Shown one piece after another: positions 1 through 6,037 of a DNA stretch of 6,037 nt. The notes below the pieces were generated by a model, which was not told where the DNA came from, searched no databases, and worked only from the letters and a program-made list of their open reading frames with translations. The translations under genes were made by a program, and so were the position numbers. The first letter of the stretch is position 1, and every line of letters begins with the position of its first letter. The DNA comes from an uncultured Clostridium sp. (GTDB taxonomy: Bacteria; Bacillota; Clostridia; TANB77; CAG-508): assembly GCA_945610215.1 (NCBI GenBank), contig CALYZR010000045.1:1-6037 (forward strand). Direction: 5' to 3'.

Positions 1-1
1 A

Positions 2-1603
2 CAAGCATTTAATATGTGGCTTAAAGAATTTGTATTTAATGTATTAATACAACCATTTCATTTATTAATATATATGATATTTATTAGCTCAGCAATAGAT
101 TTTGCAAACTCTAATATTATATATACGATTGTTGTTTTAGGATTTATGACTCAAGCGGAAAAATTATTAAGAAAAATGTTTGGTTTCGAAAAAGCATCTA
201 CAATGGGAGCCTTCTCAGGAGCAGCAGCAGGTTCTATGATTGCAAATATGGCTAGCAAAATAGGAAATAAAGCATCAAAAGGCAAAGGAGGAACAGGTGG
301 AAACGGAGGAACTAGTGGAAGCGGAGATACAGCTAGTCAACCAGATAAAATTCGTGCAAAAGAAGATCCATATGAGGGATTGGATTCAGGAACTGGCAAT
401 GATAATGGACAAGGACAAACAGGAACAGCAGAATCAGACGAACAAAATAAAAGTGCACAACAAAAGATGGCAGATTCTTATGATGAAGGATATGGAACAG
501 AAGATTATGATCCAACAGAAAGAGAATCAATACAAAGAGATCTAATGAATGAGCAACAGACTGAATCTATGTATACTAATATGAGTGACGAAGATAAAGT
601 AAAGGACTTTATGGAAAATTATGGCGTAAGTGAGGAAGAAGCAAGAGAAATGTTGGGTATTTCTGAAGCAGATGAAGCTATACAAGAACTACCAAAAAAT
701 ACAAGTACTGAAGAAGAGCAAAATGGTGATAACTTGACAAGAGGAGATAGGTTTAAACTAGGAGCTAAAGCTTTGGGCAGAAATATTGGAAGAAGCGTTG
801 GTAATGCAACAGGAATGCATAAAATTAGAGGATGGAAGAACATGAACCGTAGTGAAAGAGCAAAGGCCTTAGGAAGGCAAATGTGGAATGGAACAAAAAC
901 AATGGCGCCAAAAGCACTGAAGCTAGGAACAAAATATACACTTGCAGGAACAGCAGCATTAGCTGGAGGAACAGTTGCATTAATGTCAGGGGATCCAACT
1001 AAAATTGCATCTGCAGTAGGTATTGGTGCAACAGCAGGTTCAAAGTTAGGAGGAGCATTGTCTGACAGAGCTGTAAATGGAATCACTAAAACTTCAAGAG
1101 ACTTTATGAGAGGATACTATGATAAAGACTATGCATCTAAACAAGAAGCAGCATTAAATGACAAATGGAAGAATGATGAAGAGGTAGATAATAAATACAG
1201 AGAGGCTTTTGGAAGTGAAAAACTTGAAGCTGCGAAAGAAGCGGCTCTTGAAATGAGAGAAAACTATGGAACTACAGATGATGATGAAATTATAAAATCA
1301 TTAAAAATGACAAGTGAATTTGGAGGAGAAAAAGCTAAGAAAGAAGCAGAAAAAGCTAATGCTGGTGTACCGACACTTGAATTAGCAAAAAGAATTCCTG
1401 CAATTTCAAAAAAAATTAGTGATGATATGTTTGATGATTATGATAAATTTATTACAGGAAGAAATAAAATGATAGATAAATTTACTCGTTATCCAGAATA
1501 TAAAGGGAATAAAGCAAAAGCAGAACAAACAACAGATAAAATTTTAAAACAAGTTGCAAGAGTAAAAGGCAAAGAGATTCCAGTTCAAAATAAAACAAAA
1601 TGA
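2..1603 (+). CDS. VirB6/TrbL-like conjugation membrane protein, C-terminal part (5' end outside window)
   Basis: Likely the polytopic inner-membrane channel subunit of a Gram-positive type IV secretion system. The frame is open to the left edge, and the first ATG (14) has no ribosome binding site and sits inside what reads as a continuing helix, so the true start is upstream. Residue numbers count from that ATG. Two hydrophobic segments lie at about 5-28 and 33-48; the first contains LIQPFHLLIY, which I associate from memory with VirB6/TrbL-like proteins of clostridial mobile elements. A Gly/Ala-rich stretch (~65-105) follows, then a strongly acidic region (~110-235) with a short helical patch (~191-222), a basic segment (~240-300), a Gly/Ala-rich hydrophobic stretch (~308-350) that could be a membrane hairpin or glycine zipper, and a charged helical end. 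The last gene-free bases before gene 2 number 56. The coding region is secure; the family call is moderately so, resting on topology, signature and neighbours. Confidence 0.68.
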   Translation, partial: QAFNMWLKEFVFNVLIQPFHLLIYMIFISSAIDFANSNIIYTIVVLGFMTQAEKLLRKMFGFEKASTMGAFSGAAAGSMIANMASKIGNKASKGKGGTGGNGGTSGSGDTASQPDKIRAKEDPYEGLDSGTGNDNGQGQTGTAESDEQNKSAQQKMADSYDEGYGTEDYDPTERESIQRDLMNEQQTESMYTNMSDEDKVKDFMENYGVSEEEAREMLGISEADEAIQELPKNTSTEEEQNGDNLTRGDRFKLGAKALGRNIGRSVGNATGMHKIRGWKNMNRSERAKALGRQMWNGTKTMAPKALKLGTKYTLAGTAALAGGTVALMSGDPTKIASAVGIGATAGSKLGGALSDRAVNGITKTSRDFMRGYYDKDYASKQEAALNDKWKNDEEVDNKYREAFGSEKLEAAKEAALEMRENYGTTDDDEIIKSLKMTSEFGGEKAKKEAEKANAGVPTLELAKRIPAISKKISDDMFDDYDKFITGRNKMIDKFTRYPEYKGNKAKAEQTTDKILKQVARVKGKEIPVQNKTK

Positions 1604-1646
1604 AAATTAAATAAAAAATAGAACCAAAAGAGAATAGACAAATAAT

Positions 1647-1652
1647 AGGAGG
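1647..1652 (+). promoter_or_regulatory. Ribosome binding site fixing the TTG start of gene 2
   Basis: A perfect AGGAGG lies seven bases before a TTG codon at 1660. No ATG is available at a suitable distance, and the next in-frame ATG (codon 25) would cut away most of the membrane segment. The site therefore decides the non-ATG start. Confidence 0.85.
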
Positions 1653-1659
1653 TTCAAAA

Positions 1660-2616
1660 TTGCATAAAATATTAAGCTTTTACAATAGTAATAGAAGAGT
1701 TATATGGATTGCAATATTAGCAATTGCATTAATGATAATATTATTGCAAACATTAAATAATGATGCTAAAAAAAGAAATTCAGAAATTAATACAAATGAT
1801 GAGATAAATAGTAGTAGCAATACTACTATTTATCCTAATAATCAAGAAGATTCTTTAAGCAGTAATTATAATAGTGAAAAAATACAAGATGAAAAATTAA
1901 AACTTATAAGTGCTTTTTTAGAAAAAAGCAATAATGGAAAAATTGAAGAAGCATATGATTTGTTAAGTACAGACTGCAAAGAGGAAATGTTTCCAGTATT
2001 AGAAAAATTTAAAAATGACTATATGAATTTAGTTTTTAACACAGCTAAAACATATGATATAAAATTATGGATGTCAGGTAAATATAGTATATATAAAATA
2101 AGTATATATGAAAATGCATTAGCAACTGGAGTAGTTAATAATAATGCAATAGATAGCTATTATACAGTTGTTGAAGAGAATAATGATTATAAAATAAATA
2201 TAAATAACTTTATTGCGAAAGAAGAATTAAATACAGAAAATAGTAATGACTATGTTAGAATAAATGTAATAAGCAGAAAAATATATATTGATTATGAAGA
2301 ATATGAAATAAAAATAACAAACAATACGCAAAAGACAATTTTGATGGATGGATACAGGAAGAACAATTCAATGTATTTACAAGATTCAGTGGGAGGTAAG
2401 AAAACAGCATATACTAATGAAATACCAGAAAGATTATTGATAATTAACCCGCTATTAAGTATTACAAGAACTATAAAATTCAATAAATCATATACGGAAA
2501 AAATATCTTCTAAAGGAATAACATTTGAAGATATTATACTAGATTATGATGAATATAAAAAACAGGAAAATAAACAAGAATATAGTAATGTTTCAAATAT
2601 AAATGTTGGTGTTTAA
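1660..2616 (+). CDS. Membrane-anchored VirB8/TcpC-like protein (NTF2-like domain plus beta-rich C-terminal domain)
   Basis: Probable scaffold component of the secretion channel: a bitopic protein with a short cytoplasmic N-terminus, one membrane helix (~14-29) and an outside domain. A low-complexity Asn/Ser-rich linker (~36-73) leads to a region (~74-190) that reads like an NTF2-like fold: an initial helix (KLISAFLEKSNNGKIEEAYD pattern), a Cys-containing second helix, then beta strands ending in YYTVVEENNDYKININNF. This is the fold class of VirB8 and TcpC. Residues ~195-300 form a second, beta-rich domain with the pattern NPLLSITRTIKF then a terminal DILDY-like segment; I do not recognise its family. 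The TTG start is chosen because of the perfect AGGAGG seven bases upstream. It lies 56 bases after gene 1 and 15 bases before gene 3, so it is probably co-transcribed with both. The coding call is strong; VirB8-like function is inferred from topology and neighbours, and a generic NTF2-like envelope protein is the main alternative. Confidence 0.72.
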   Translation: MHKILSFYNSNRRVIWIAILAIALMIILLQTLNNDAKKRNSEINTNDEINSSSNTTIYPNNQEDSLSSNYNSEKIQDEKLKLISAFLEKSNNGKIEEAYDLLSTDCKEEMFPVLEKFKNDYMNLVFNTAKTYDIKLWMSGKYSIYKISIYENALATGVVNNNAIDSYYTVVEENNDYKININNFIAKEELNTENSNDYVRINVISRKIYIDYEEYEIKITNNTQKTILMDGYRKNNSMYLQDSVGGKKTAYTNEIPERLLIINPLLSITRTIKFNKSYTEKISSKGITFEDIILDYDEYKKQENKQEYSNVSNINVGV

Positions 2617-2619
2617 AGT

Positions 2620-2626
2620 GAGGTGA
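2620..2626 (+). promoter_or_regulatory. Ribosome binding site of gene 3, overlapping a rival GTG codon
   Basis: GAGGTGA matches the 3' end of 16S rRNA over seven bases and lies five bases before TTG at 2632. The rival in-frame GTG at 2623 is itself part of this site and has no good site of its own upstream, so TTG 2632 is the better start. The two starts differ by only three residues. Confidence 0.75.
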
Positions 2627-2631
2627 AAAAC

Positions 2632-5496
2632 TTGCAAGAAGAAGATGATAATAATGTAGCAGCTGAGGTTGCAAAAGAAGCAGCAAAAGAAGCAGCAAGA
2701 CAAGCAAAACAAGCAGCAAAAAAAGCAATAAAAGATAAAATGAAGCAAGCTCTTTTATTTTTAGTAAAACATCCAGTCTTTTGGATTGTTTTAGGAGTAA
2801 TAGTTTTACTTATTATTTTATTAGCAGGTGCACATTATGTAGTACAAAAAAACAAGACGGAATCATATAAAAATGAAAAAAACAAGATTACCACAGAAAG
2901 TGGGTTCTTTAATATTGGAAAAACAGTATTTAAAAACGGAATTTATGAATATCAATTTGAAGATGATGATTTACAATTAGCTAATAAACTACTAAAAGCA
3001 ATGGATTATAACCCTGAAACATTTACAAATTTTGAAAAATATGTTTTAGTAAAAATTTCTAATGCAAGAGAAGATTCAATAGGACAATTAAGAATGGATT
3101 TAGATCTGCAAGAATACAGCGAGCAGGAATTACATCTCCTTCCTAAATTCGTAGAAGCTGAACTAAAAACTATGTATCCAGATTTAGGCGGAAATACAAG
3201 TTCTTATAGAGATAGTTTTCAAGGAAATGTAAAAATAAAAAGAAATGGAATAGAACTTAAATATAAACCAGAAGAAGAATTTGATTTATTAATTGCATCA
3301 AATAATGATACAGTATTAAATTATTTTACATTAGATGAAGCATTTAATTTATCAGTTGCGAACAAAGTAACATCAACTTCTAGTAGTCAACTAACTGGAG
3401 ATAAAGGACATGTAGAAAATGATGGCACTTCGACAGAAACAACATATATAAAAACTACTGTTCCATATATGAGTGCAATACAAAAATTTGCTACACCATA
3501 TCCATTTTTCTTTACATTATTGACAATAACAGAAGATGCAAATTTTTGTGAAGATGTAGTGAATCTTGCATTACAAAACCAAATAGAATTAACTGTTTAT
3601 GATGAGGTTACAACAATAACAGATGTATATGTAGAAGAAGGAATAGCAAAAGTTGATTATAAATATTTATTTAAATTAGAGTATGATTATGAAGAAAATG
3701 GAACAGAAGTAAAAAATAATAGATATAATTATGATAAGTACAACGAATTGGATCAAGAAGAAAAATATACCAAAACAACAAATAGTACGAATGTATGTAC
3801 TAGCCCTAAAATTATAGTTAGTAAAGCAGATACTATTTTTTGGAACATGAAAAATACATATAAAGAAGAATCAGAAATTGAACCAGAAATTGTTACAACA
3901 GGAGGACCGGATACACAAAAGATTGATCCAGAAGAAAATATTAGAACAGATACTATTATGTCATCTGCAAAATATCAGGAACTAAAGAAGGATATGGAAT
4001 CTGAAATAATTGCAGAGGCAGCAAAACAAGGTAGAACAATAGATATAAAAAATACAGATATAAAAACAGGAACAGGCTGGTCATATAGAACTGTATGGGC
4101 AAAAGAAAGAACAGTGAAAACAACAAATACAGAAACCATAAATAAAACAGAATATGCAGTGGATTCTTCACAATCTAAGTTAGAATTTAAAGATGAAGGG
4201 AAATGTGGATTTTATGATATTTTAATTGATGAAAAATACAGATATAAAACAACAGAGCATATATATGAATTGCAAGATAGATTAAATGAATTCTTCTCAG
4301 ATACTTTAGACTCAGCTGAAATATATATTAATATATTTGAATATATGAAATCTTTGTTATCTGGACAAGAGTCAAGTATTGATATTAGAAGTATAATGGA
4401 CCAAATAGCAAGTGGTAATGAATTAACAGCTGTAGGAATGGTTGGAGGCTATATTGTAGATACAACAAAGTCTTCAGAAAATTTAGTGTTAGATGCAAAA
4501 CAATTAGAAACTGCGATAGAGAAGTGGGCAGGTTCTGGCATAAAAAGAGAAAATTTAGATAGTGTTGGAGCAAATAAATTTATAGAGTTACAAAATAAAT
4601 ATAATGTTAATGCAGTCTTTGCTATTGCTGTATTTCAACAAGAAAATGGATGTGGAGCTAATAAAGATGCTAAATTAATTAAAAATAATACTAATAATTG
4701 GGGAAGTGTAAAAGGTAGCTATAATGGAAACTCATGGACTGATGCATCAGGAAATACATGGTGTGTGTATCCTAGTTATACAGAGGCTACAGAAGCTTTT
4801 ATGAAGCTAATAAAAAATGATTATTTTTCAGAAGGAAAAATTTCTGTAGAATCAATATCAGAAAAATATTGTCCGAGTTCGAAGGCCTGGGCACCAGGAG
4901 TTACTGCTATAATGACAGAGATTTATAAAGATGCTGGTGTAAATGTTAGTGAACAAAAAAGTGTGACTGGAGGAAATGGTTATACTACAACATATACAAA
5001 TCAATTTGGTAGAGAGTTTAAAGAATATAAACAAAATGGAGCATCATATAGCAATAATATAATATATGATTCAGAAAGTACAGTATCAACTGCTGGATGT
5101 GGAGTGACATCTGTTGCAATAGTAGCATCTGGATATGGAATAAATAAAAATCCATATGAGTGTTATTCTCTTAATCCGAATCTAACAAATTCATTAAGAG
5201 CAATGGGATTAACAGTTACCGAAATGGGAAGATTTGAAGGTAGAAATACAGGAGTGCAATTTGATAAAAATAAGATAATAGAACATTTAAAATCGGGAAA
5301 TCCAGTTATAATATATGTGCTAAGGAGTGCTGGAAGTACTTTTACTACAGATAAACATTATATGGCATTACTAGATGTAAAAGATAATGGAAATTATATA
5401 TATGTTTCAGATCCATGGCTAACAGGACACACAGGATGGCAACCTGCTACATTATTATTTAAAGGAGCTGTTGGAGCAAAATTAGTAAGTAAATAA
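2632..5496 (+). CDS. Membrane-anchored bifunctional cell-wall hydrolase: glucosaminidase/lysozyme-like domain plus C39-like cysteine peptidase
   Basis: Likely the peptidoglycan-opening enzyme of the secretion apparatus. Numbering is from the alternative GTG at 2623; subtract 3 for the preferred TTG start (954 residues). A cytoplasmic Ala/Lys-rich helix (~10-45) precedes one membrane segment (~52-74). The ectodomain (~75-620) matches no family I can name; it includes an ATPYPFFFTLLTI segment at 290-302 and Cys309, Cys392 and Cys528. Residues ~626-772 resemble glucosaminidases of the lysozyme superfamily (GH73-like): the likely catalytic Glu674 is in FQQENGCG, followed by NNWGSVKG, a YTEATEAF helix and a YCPSSKAWAPGV segment. 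Residues ~785-955 resemble Peptidase_C39_2: Gln804 (KQNG, possible oxyanion residue), Cys826 (TAGCGVTS), His912 (DKHYMALLDV) and Asp930 (VSDPWL), so the triad looks intact. It plays the role that Tn916 Orf14 or pCW3 TcpG plays, with different domains. Domain calls are from visible motifs; the substrate of the peptidase domain is inferred. Confidence 0.85.
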   Translation: MQEEDDNNVAAEVAKEAAKEAARQAKQAAKKAIKDKMKQALLFLVKHPVFWIVLGVIVLLIILLAGAHYVVQKNKTESYKNEKNKITTESGFFNIGKTVFKNGIYEYQFEDDDLQLANKLLKAMDYNPETFTNFEKYVLVKISNAREDSIGQLRMDLDLQEYSEQELHLLPKFVEAELKTMYPDLGGNTSSYRDSFQGNVKIKRNGIELKYKPEEEFDLLIASNNDTVLNYFTLDEAFNLSVANKVTSTSSSQLTGDKGHVENDGTSTETTYIKTTVPYMSAIQKFATPYPFFFTLLTITEDANFCEDVVNLALQNQIELTVYDEVTTITDVYVEEGIAKVDYKYLFKLEYDYEENGTEVKNNRYNYDKYNELDQEEKYTKTTNSTNVCTSPKIIVSKADTIFWNMKNTYKEESEIEPEIVTTGGPDTQKIDPEENIRTDTIMSSAKYQELKKDMESEIIAEAAKQGRTIDIKNTDIKTGTGWSYRTVWAKERTVKTTNTETINKTEYAVDSSQSKLEFKDEGKCGFYDILIDEKYRYKTTEHIYELQDRLNEFFSDTLDSAEIYINIFEYMKSLLSGQESSIDIRSIMDQIASGNELTAVGMVGGYIVDTTKSSENLVLDAKQLETAIEKWAGSGIKRENLDSVGANKFIELQNKYNVNAVFAIAVFQQENGCGANKDAKLIKNNTNNWGSVKGSYNGNSWTDASGNTWCVYPSYTEATEAFMKLIKNDYFSEGKISVESISEKYCPSSKAWAPGVTAIMTEIYKDAGVNVSEQKSVTGGNGYTTTYTNQFGREFKEYKQNGASYSNNIIYDSESTVSTAGCGVTSVAIVASGYGINKNPYECYSLNPNLTNSLRAMGLTVTEMGRFEGRNTGVQFDKNKIIEHLKSGNPVIIYVLRSAGSTFTTDKHYMALLDVKDNGNYIYVSDPWLTGHTGWQPATLLFKGAVGAKLVSK
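2671..2727 (+). repeat. Imperfect 12-base tandem repeat coding an Ala/Lys-rich helix
   Basis: Near the start of gene 3 lie two exact copies of GCAAAAGAAGCA (2671-2682 and 2683-2694), then a variant GCAAGACAAGCA (2695-2706), a shortened nine-base unit (2707-2715) and a further variant GCAAAAAAAGCA (2716-2727). They encode AKEA, AKEA, ARQA, KQA and AKKA, a positively charged cytoplasmic helix just before the membrane segment. All units keep the reading frame, so copy number could vary without breaking the gene. Confidence 0.8.
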
Positions 5497-5498
5497 TT

Positions 5499-5504
5499 AG
5501 GAGG
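5499..5504 (+). promoter_or_regulatory. Ribosome binding site of gene 4
   Basis: A perfect AGGAGG begins three bases after the gene 3 stop codon. The GTG at 5510 is five bases downstream, a normal distance. The ATG at 5507 is only two bases away, which is too close, so GTG is preferred; the choice alters the protein by one residue. Confidence 0.8.
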
Positions 5505-5509
5505 ATATG

Positions 5510-6037
5510 GTGAAAAAGATTAAGTATATTATATTAGTTCTTATATTAATTTTAATAATATGCATAACTGCTATTGTTGTAATTAATAAAAAAAACAAGG
5601 AGAATTATAATGGAAGCAACAAATTAGCTTCAGAGTATCCAACATATGTAATAAATAAGAATATTGAGAAGTTAAATAATAGAAATCAATATTATATATT
5701 GTTGGAATGTGTAAAAGAATTTGTTAATTATACTAATAATAAGAATAGTAATGCAATAGAAGCTGTAACTATGCAAAAAAATATAGAAAGTATTATAGAG
5801 GAGTATTCATTTAAAAATGTTGATGATATATGTTTTGAAGAAATATATGTTTTAAATGGGTATACATATTGCACATATTATATAAAAGGAAAAGAAAGTA
5901 TAGAATCAGACAAGAGATTTTATATGATGGCAAATTTGGATTTTGAAAATACAACATATAAATTAACTCCAATAACAGAAAATGAATATAATAAACTTAT
6001 TAAGGAAAATAAGTCAAACAATGATGAACTAACTATT
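5510..6037 (+). CDS. Small membrane-anchored protein, probable NTF2-like, 3' end outside window
   Basis: An open frame of 176 codons runs to the last base of the window without a stop, so the gene is cut at its 3' end. It begins with KKIKYIILVLILILII, a basic tip followed by a single membrane helix (~6-25). Cys18 is preceded by Ile-Ile, so it is not a lipobox and lipoprotein anchoring is unlikely. After a short linker, a helix (~60-76, YYILLECVKEFVNY) leads into strands FEEIYVLNGYTYCTYYIKG and FYMMANLDFENTTYKLTPI, the helix-then-strands order of an NTF2-like domain, as in gene 2 but shorter. It lies 13 bases after gene 3 with its own ribosome binding site and is surely in the same transcript. 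Codon use is even more AT-rich than in gene 1. Function is unknown; a second VirB8-like scaffold subunit, or a partner that sits beside the wall hydrolase, are the two readings I consider. The coding call is strong, the fold call moderate. Confidence 0.72.
   Translation, partial: MKKIKYIILVLILILIICITAIVVINKKNKENYNGSNKLASEYPTYVINKNIEKLNNRNQYYILLECVKEFVNYTNNKNSNAIEAVTMQKNIESIIEEYSFKNVDDICFEEIYVLNGYTYCTYYIKGKESIESDKRFYMMANLDFENTTYKLTPITENEYNKLIKENKSNNDELTI

Noticed and set aside
14..16. ATG at 14 as the true start of gene 1
   Set aside because: No ribosome binding site precedes it, the frame stays open to the window edge (Gln-Ala-Phe-Asn before it), and the protein would begin in the middle of the expected polytopic membrane domain.
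297..545. Overlapping open frame on the + strand inside gene 1
   Set aside because: It lies in another frame of a well-supported gene, has no ribosome binding site, and its composition is what the repetitive A/G-rich coding sequence produces by chance.
734..762. TTGACA resembling a -35 promoter box
   Set aside because: It lies inside gene 1 and no TATAAT-like box occurs about 17 bases downstream.
619..1086. Antisense open frame of 155 codons opposite gene 1
   Set aside because: Its Pro/Ala/Leu-rich product is the complement of the Gly/Ala/Lys-rich coding strand; there is no ribosome binding site or recognisable motif. The shorter antisense frames at 333-530, 2292-2483, 2534-2728, 3956-4171 and 4385-4573 were dropped for the same reasons.
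1601..1621. Readthrough of TGA as Trp (mycoplasma code) extending gene 1
   Set aside because: All clear Trp positions in the window use TGG, no gene has an internal TGA, and the extension would add only a few residues before TAG.
1604..1646. Possible terminator or promoter between genes 1 and 2
   Set aside because: No GC-rich stem followed by a T run is present, and AT-rich -10-like strings are too common in this background to count.
5507..5509. ATG at 5507 as the start of gene 4
   Set aside because: It is only two bases from the AGGAGG; GTG at 5510 is better spaced. The difference is a single residue.
5561..5563. Cys18 of gene 4 as a lipoprotein attachment site
   Set aside because: The residues before it are Leu-Ile-Ile, without the Gly/Ala/Ser needed just before the cysteine, and the hydrophobic run continues past it as a membrane helix.

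Overview
The window looks like chromosomal or plasmid DNA of a low-GC Gram-positive bacterium (Bacillota, probably a Clostridia- or Bacilli-class commensal). The evidence is very AT-rich coding sequence with many ATA (Ile) and AGA (Arg) codons, strong AGGAGG or GAGGTGA ribosome binding sites, frequent TTG/GTG starts, and membrane-anchored envelope proteins with no sign of an outer membrane. Tryptophan is written TGG throughout and gene 1 ends at TGA, so the standard bacterial code (table 11) applies, not the mycoplasma code.

Layout: four genes, all on the + strand, tightly packed. (1) 2-1603 is the C-terminal part of a polytopic VirB6/TrbL-like membrane protein, cut by the left window edge. 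It has two membrane segments, then a soluble tail of more than 450 residues. (2) 1660-2616 starts at TTG. It has a single N-terminal membrane anchor, a probable NTF2-like (VirB8/TcpC-like) domain and a beta-rich C-terminal domain. (3) 2632-5496 also probably starts at TTG. It is a ~954-residue membrane-anchored cell-wall hydrolase with an Ala/Lys-rich cytoplasmic helix, one membrane segment, a long uncharacterised ectodomain, a glucosaminidase/lysozyme-like domain and a C39-like cysteine peptidase domain. (4) 5510-6037 starts at GTG and runs off the right edge. It is a small membrane-anchored protein whose fold pattern resembles the NTF2-like part of gene 2. The gaps are 56, 15 and 13 bases. 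I see no terminator or convincing promoter, so the four are most likely one operon transcribed from upstream.

Taken together, this is best read as the channel/scaffold and wall-opening section of a Gram-positive type IV secretion (conjugation) module, as carried by integrative conjugative elements or plasmids. The order VirB6-like, VirB8-like, wall hydrolase recalls Tn916 (orf15 VirB6-like, orf14 hydrolase, orf13 VirB8-like) and pCW3 (tcpH, tcpG, tcpC), but the hydrolase domains and the second VirB8-like candidate differ. The diagnostic ATPases (VirB4, coupling protein) and relaxase are not in this window, so the assignment to conjugation is inference from architecture and gene order. There is no RNA gene, CRISPR array, insertion sequence or attachment site that I can support.
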